NCBI RefSeq assembly: GCF_002163875.1
Contig: NZ_CP019333.1
Coordinates: 2,968,864 to 3,032,863, forward strand
Length of the DNA stretch: 64,000 nucleotides
Direction: 5' to 3'
Origin: Gilvibacter sp. SZ-19
GTDB taxonomy: Bacteria > Bacteroidota > Bacteroidia > Flavobacteriales > Flavobacteriaceae
Made by a program: the position numbers and the translations under genes. Position 1 is the stretch's first letter, and each line of letters opens with the position of its first letter. Below, piece after piece: positions 61,547 through 64,000 of this stretch. The notes under the pieces were generated by a model. That model was not told the origin of the DNA. It saw only the letters and a list, made by a program, of their open reading frames with translations, and ran no database searches.

Positions 61547-62318
61547 AGCGGTTTCGACCGAAAGCATAAAAAGACTGTCCGTTCAAATTAGTTTGACCGG
61601 ACTTTCTTTTTTATTGGAATATTCGGATGCCGACCCTTGGAGCTATGAGCACAAACTCCCCTCTGGCTTGCATCCGGGAGACATCTTATTGGAGCTACAG
61701 GAGTTGATGAGCAGTGAGCCGTGCTTGGAAGCAAAGGCAGAGGAAGTAGTCGTTATTTATCATCATACAACCTTCACTTTTGTTCCCGAAGTGCTTTTTG
61801 AGCCAAAAAATCTGGCCGACTATTTGAAATACAACGCCAAGATCTTGCCTAGGGATTATCTCGATTATGACCTGCTAAAGTCTAGAGAAATGGTCAATGT
61901 CTATGTTCCTTTTACCAACATCAACAATTACTTCTTTGACCGATACGGGGACTTTACCTTTTTGCACAGTACCACCGTATTGCTTGCAGCAATAGCGCGG
62001 ACTAACAATACCAACAAGACGCAGCTTAACGCACATTTGGATGCAGAGACCTTATTGGTTGCCATAACCAGCGGACGCAAAGTAGCCCTTATCAATGCCT
62101 TTGCCGTGAACTGTCCGGAAGACTTTGCTTATTATCTCTTATTCTGCATGGAACAACTTCAGTTGGATCCAAAAGAAGTTACTGCTGTGCTCAGTGGAAC
62201 GATCAAAGAAGACGACCCTTATTTTGAATTGGCGTATCGCTACATCAAGGATGTTGAAGTGCTGTCGGCTTCTCAGCAGCCTTTTCTACTTAAAAATGTT
62301 GCCGGCGCATGCGAATAA
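61521..62318 (+). CDS. DUF3822 family protein
   Basis: 265 aa. The SVQISLTGLSFLLEYSD N-terminus, VVIYHHTTFTFVPEVLF and NYFFDRYGDFTFLHSTT are DUF3822 landmarks; the family has an actin/hexokinase-like fold and is often encoded next to rsmD in Bacteroidota. Overlaps rsmD by 10 bp. Function unknown. Confidence 0.8.
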   Translation: MTHPHERIKAVSTESIKRLSVQISLTGLSFLLEYSDADPWSYEHKLPSGLHPGDILLELQELMSSEPCLEAKAEEVVVIYHHTTFTFVPEVLFEPKNLADYLKYNAKILPRDYLDYDLLKSREMVNVYVPFTNINNYFFDRYGDFTFLHSTTVLLAAIARTNNTNKTQLNAHLDAETLLVAITSGRKVALINAFAVNCPEDFAYYLLFCMEQLQLDPKEVTAVLSGTIKEDDPYFELAYRYIKDVEVLSASQQPFLLKNVAGACE

Positions 62319-62848
62319 TTTCAGGCACACATAAAGGAAAACGACTAAGAGCTCCTAAGAACTTACCTGTTAGGCCAACTACAGATTTTGCTAAGGAATC
62401 CTTATTCAATATTCTGGGCAATCGCATTGATATAGCAGATACTAAGGTGTTGGACCTCTTTGCAGGCACTGGGAACATTTCTTACGAATTTGCCTCTCGC
62501 GGGGCCAAAGACATTACTGCGGTAGATCAGCACTACGGATGTTGCAAGTATATAAACGCCACCGCTAAGGAGTTGGATTTTAATATCCGTGTCGTTAAAA
62601 GCGATGTCTTTGCCTTTGTAGCAAAGCATTTGGAATCCTATGACCTGATCTTTGCCGACCCCCCATATGATCTTGGCGAAGAGGCATTTAGCAATTTGGT
62701 CAATAAAGTATTAGCGGGAGATTTACTTGCTGCGGATGGAATCCTGATCGTTGAACACCCCAAGCACTTAGACCTGAGTGAAGTTCTTGGTTTCTTTGAA
62801 TTGCGCAGATACGGAGGCAGTTGCTTTTCTTTCTTTAATAAAAAATAG
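62309..62848 (+). CDS. rsmD: 16S rRNA (guanine966-N2)-methyltransferase
   Basis: 179 aa. MRIISGTHKGKRLRAPKNLPVRPTTDFAKESLFNIL start, SAM loop DLFAGTGNIS and catalytic FADPPYDLG are the RsmD hallmarks. Methylates G966 of 16S rRNA during small-subunit assembly. Confidence 0.95.
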   Translation: MRIISGTHKGKRLRAPKNLPVRPTTDFAKESLFNILGNRIDIADTKVLDLFAGTGNISYEFASRGAKDITAVDQHYGCCKYINATAKELDFNIRVVKSDVFAFVAKHLESYDLIFADPPYDLGEEAFSNLVNKVLAGDLLAADGILIVEHPKHLDLSEVLGFFELRRYGGSCFSFFNKK

Positions 62849-63193
62849 CAGACCTGTAAGCCGGATTCTGTGCTCCAGAAGTGAACTTTGTTCTACTTCT
62901 GGGCCCTTATCATTTATCTGGAGTGTACATTACTGCACCCTTCTATCTGCCTACCCTCCTGCATCGCGCGAGCAGCTCTCAAACGCAGGTTTACATGGCA
63001 TTTCACCGCATAGAGTTTACCTGATTTCACTACAGCCTTACCTGTACTTGCTTTCTGTTGCACTTGTCCTCCCCCAAAGTAAAACGAGTTCACTTTAGGG
63101 TGACGGCCGTTAGCCGCTATGCTGCTCTGTGGTGTCCGGACTTTCCTCCGTGTAGTGTATTTATTCTACTACACGGCGATAAGGCGGTCTGCT
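62847..63193 (-). ncRNA. rnpB: RNase P RNA, bacterial type A
   Basis: On the minus strand the 5' end AGCAGACC pairs with the 3' end GGTCTGCT (P1). The conserved GAGGAAAGTCCGGAC core is present near the 5' end (complement of GTCCGGACTTTCCTC at 63136-63150) and the 3' part ends in AATCCGGCTTACAGG. About 347 nt. Makes tRNA 5' ends. Convergent with rsmD. Confidence 0.92.
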
Positions 63194-63281
63194 GGCTGCA
63201 AAAGTACATTTTTTGACAAATAATGTTAATAAAAAACCAGAATTACAACTGCATACAGCCCCTAAAATACCCCCTTGTTTT

Positions 63282-63289
63282 TATCTTTG
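63282..63289 (+). promoter_or_regulatory. -7 element of the dnaX promoter
   Basis: TATCTTTG (TAnnTTTG) lies only 7 bp before the dnaX ATG, so the transcript may be leaderless. No good -33 TTG was found at standard spacing. Confidence 0.4.
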
Positions 63290-63296
63290 TTTACAG

Positions 63297-64000
63297 ATGG
63301 AACACTTTATTGTATCGGCTAGAAAATACCGCCCTGCAACCTTTAAAGAGGTAGTGGGACAAGGCGCTATTACCAATACCTTAGAGAACGCCATTGCTAA
63401 TGATCATTTGGCGCAAGCCTTATTGTTTACAGGGCCTCGTGGCGTAGGAAAGACTACCTGTGCTCGTATTTTGGCCAAGCGTATCAATGCCGATGATAAC
63501 ACGGCGGAAGACGAGGATTTTGCCTTTAACATCTTTGAGTTGGATGCAGCCTCGAACAACTCTGTGGACGATATCAGAAATCTGATCGATCAGGTGCGGA
63601 TACCACCACAGGTAGGAAAGTTCAAGGTCTATATCATTGACGAGGTACATATGCTTTCTGCTGCGGCTTTCAACGCTTTCTTGAAAACGCTGGAAGAGCC
63701 CCCCAAGCACGCCATTTTTATTTTGGCGACCACAGAAAAGCACAAGATCATACCAACCATATTATCGCGCTGTCAGATCTTTGATTTTAAACGGATCACC
63801 GTCAAGGACATCAAGGAGCATTTGATGCACGTAGCGGCTTCAGAAGGAATAACTGCGGACGAAGACGGCTTACAGATCATTGCACAAAAGGCAGATGGTG
63901 CCTTACGCGACGCCTTGTCTATTTTTGATAGGGTGGTGAGTTTTTCGGGTAAAGATTTGACCCGTCAGGCCGTTACAGAGAACCTCAATGTACTGGATTA
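63297..64000 (+). CDS. dnaX: DNA polymerase III subunit gamma/tau, 3' end outside window
   Basis: The first 234 codons are in the window and the frame is open at the end. ARKYRPATFKEVVGQ, Walker A GPRGVGKTT near 45-53, VYIIDEVHMLS (Walker B), TLEEPPKHAIFILATTEKHKI and SRCQ (sensor 1) identify the clamp-loader ATPase. The zinc-finger Cys cluster usual in E. coli DnaX between Walker A and the DEVH motif is missing; the segment reads RINADDNTAEDEDFAFN. Confidence 0.93.
   Translation, partial: MEHFIVSARKYRPATFKEVVGQGAITNTLENAIANDHLAQALLFTGPRGVGKTTCARILAKRINADDNTAEDEDFAFNIFELDAASNNSVDDIRNLIDQVRIPPQVGKFKVYIIDEVHMLSAAAFNAFLKTLEEPPKHAIFILATTEKHKIIPTILSRCQIFDFKRITVKDIKEHLMHVAASEGITADEDGLQIIAQKADGALRDALSIFDRVVSFSGKDLTRQAVTENLNVLD

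Overview
The window is a chromosomal segment of a bacterium of the phylum Bacteroidota, most likely a marine Flavobacteriaceae. Evidence: type IX secretion (T9SS) C-terminal sorting domains, promoters of the TTG-N(17-23)-TAnnTTTG type, a flavobacterial core gene set (gyrA, clpC, dnaX, rsmD, yebC, hutH, folE/queD, DUF2452, DUF3822, DUF5995, M48 giant protease), and a KdsB-KdnB fusion that predicts 8-amino-Kdo lipid A. The genus cannot be fixed from this sequence.

Layout. 1-2.5 kb: end of an AI-2E transporter gene, a THUMP-like methyltransferase, tRNA-Ser(GCT) and tRNA-Pro(TGG). 2.75-22.9 kb: a 20 kb AT-rich gene-cassette array. It holds 22 complete imperfect-palindromic sites of about 121-126 bp (17 of type A, 3 of type B, one each of types C and D) plus one truncated site. 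They separate 23 cassettes whose genes nearly all lie on the minus strand. 22.94-24.12 kb: a tyrosine recombinase of 394 aa on the minus strand, its stop codon 24 bp from the first cassette. 24.3-31.2 kb: small accessory and membrane genes, tRNA-Arg(TCT) and a 1.2 kb non-coding repeat field. 31.2-64 kb: ordinary chromosomal genes, ending in rnpB and the 5' part of dnaX.

The main finding is the array. It behaves like an integron. Each cassette starts with a short box that is the inverted repeat of the box just before the site at its other end (R' and R'' boxes). The sites fold end to end like attC, and one whole cassette (non-coding content plus type B site, 555 bp) occurs three times, once immediately beside the recombinase. 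Yet the adjacent recombinase has no IntI-specific insertion between its catalytic Lys and the HxxR motif, and it points into the array rather than away from it. The putative attI lies at its 3' end. This is either a cluster of attC without IntI or an integron-like system driven by a non-IntI recombinase.

Cassette cargo: a PARIS-like AAA ATPase + TOPRIM pair, a MamI-like restriction-modification system with a controller protein, a SUKH (SMI1/KNR4) protein, an Skp/OmpH-like protein, T9SS-exported proteins (M43 protease with an LRR protein, FG-GAP protein), many small membrane proteins, and a probably structured non-coding RNA present in three copies. Some cassette genes start or stop inside the flanking attC sites.

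Outside the array the points of note are an in-frame stop at codon 7 of the 1.2 kDa-residue-class M48 protease gene (about 1270 codons), the kdsB-kdnB fusion, two tiny ORFs near 25.6 kb, and the tRNA-Arg-associated repeat field. All domain calls come from reading motifs by eye; no database search was run.
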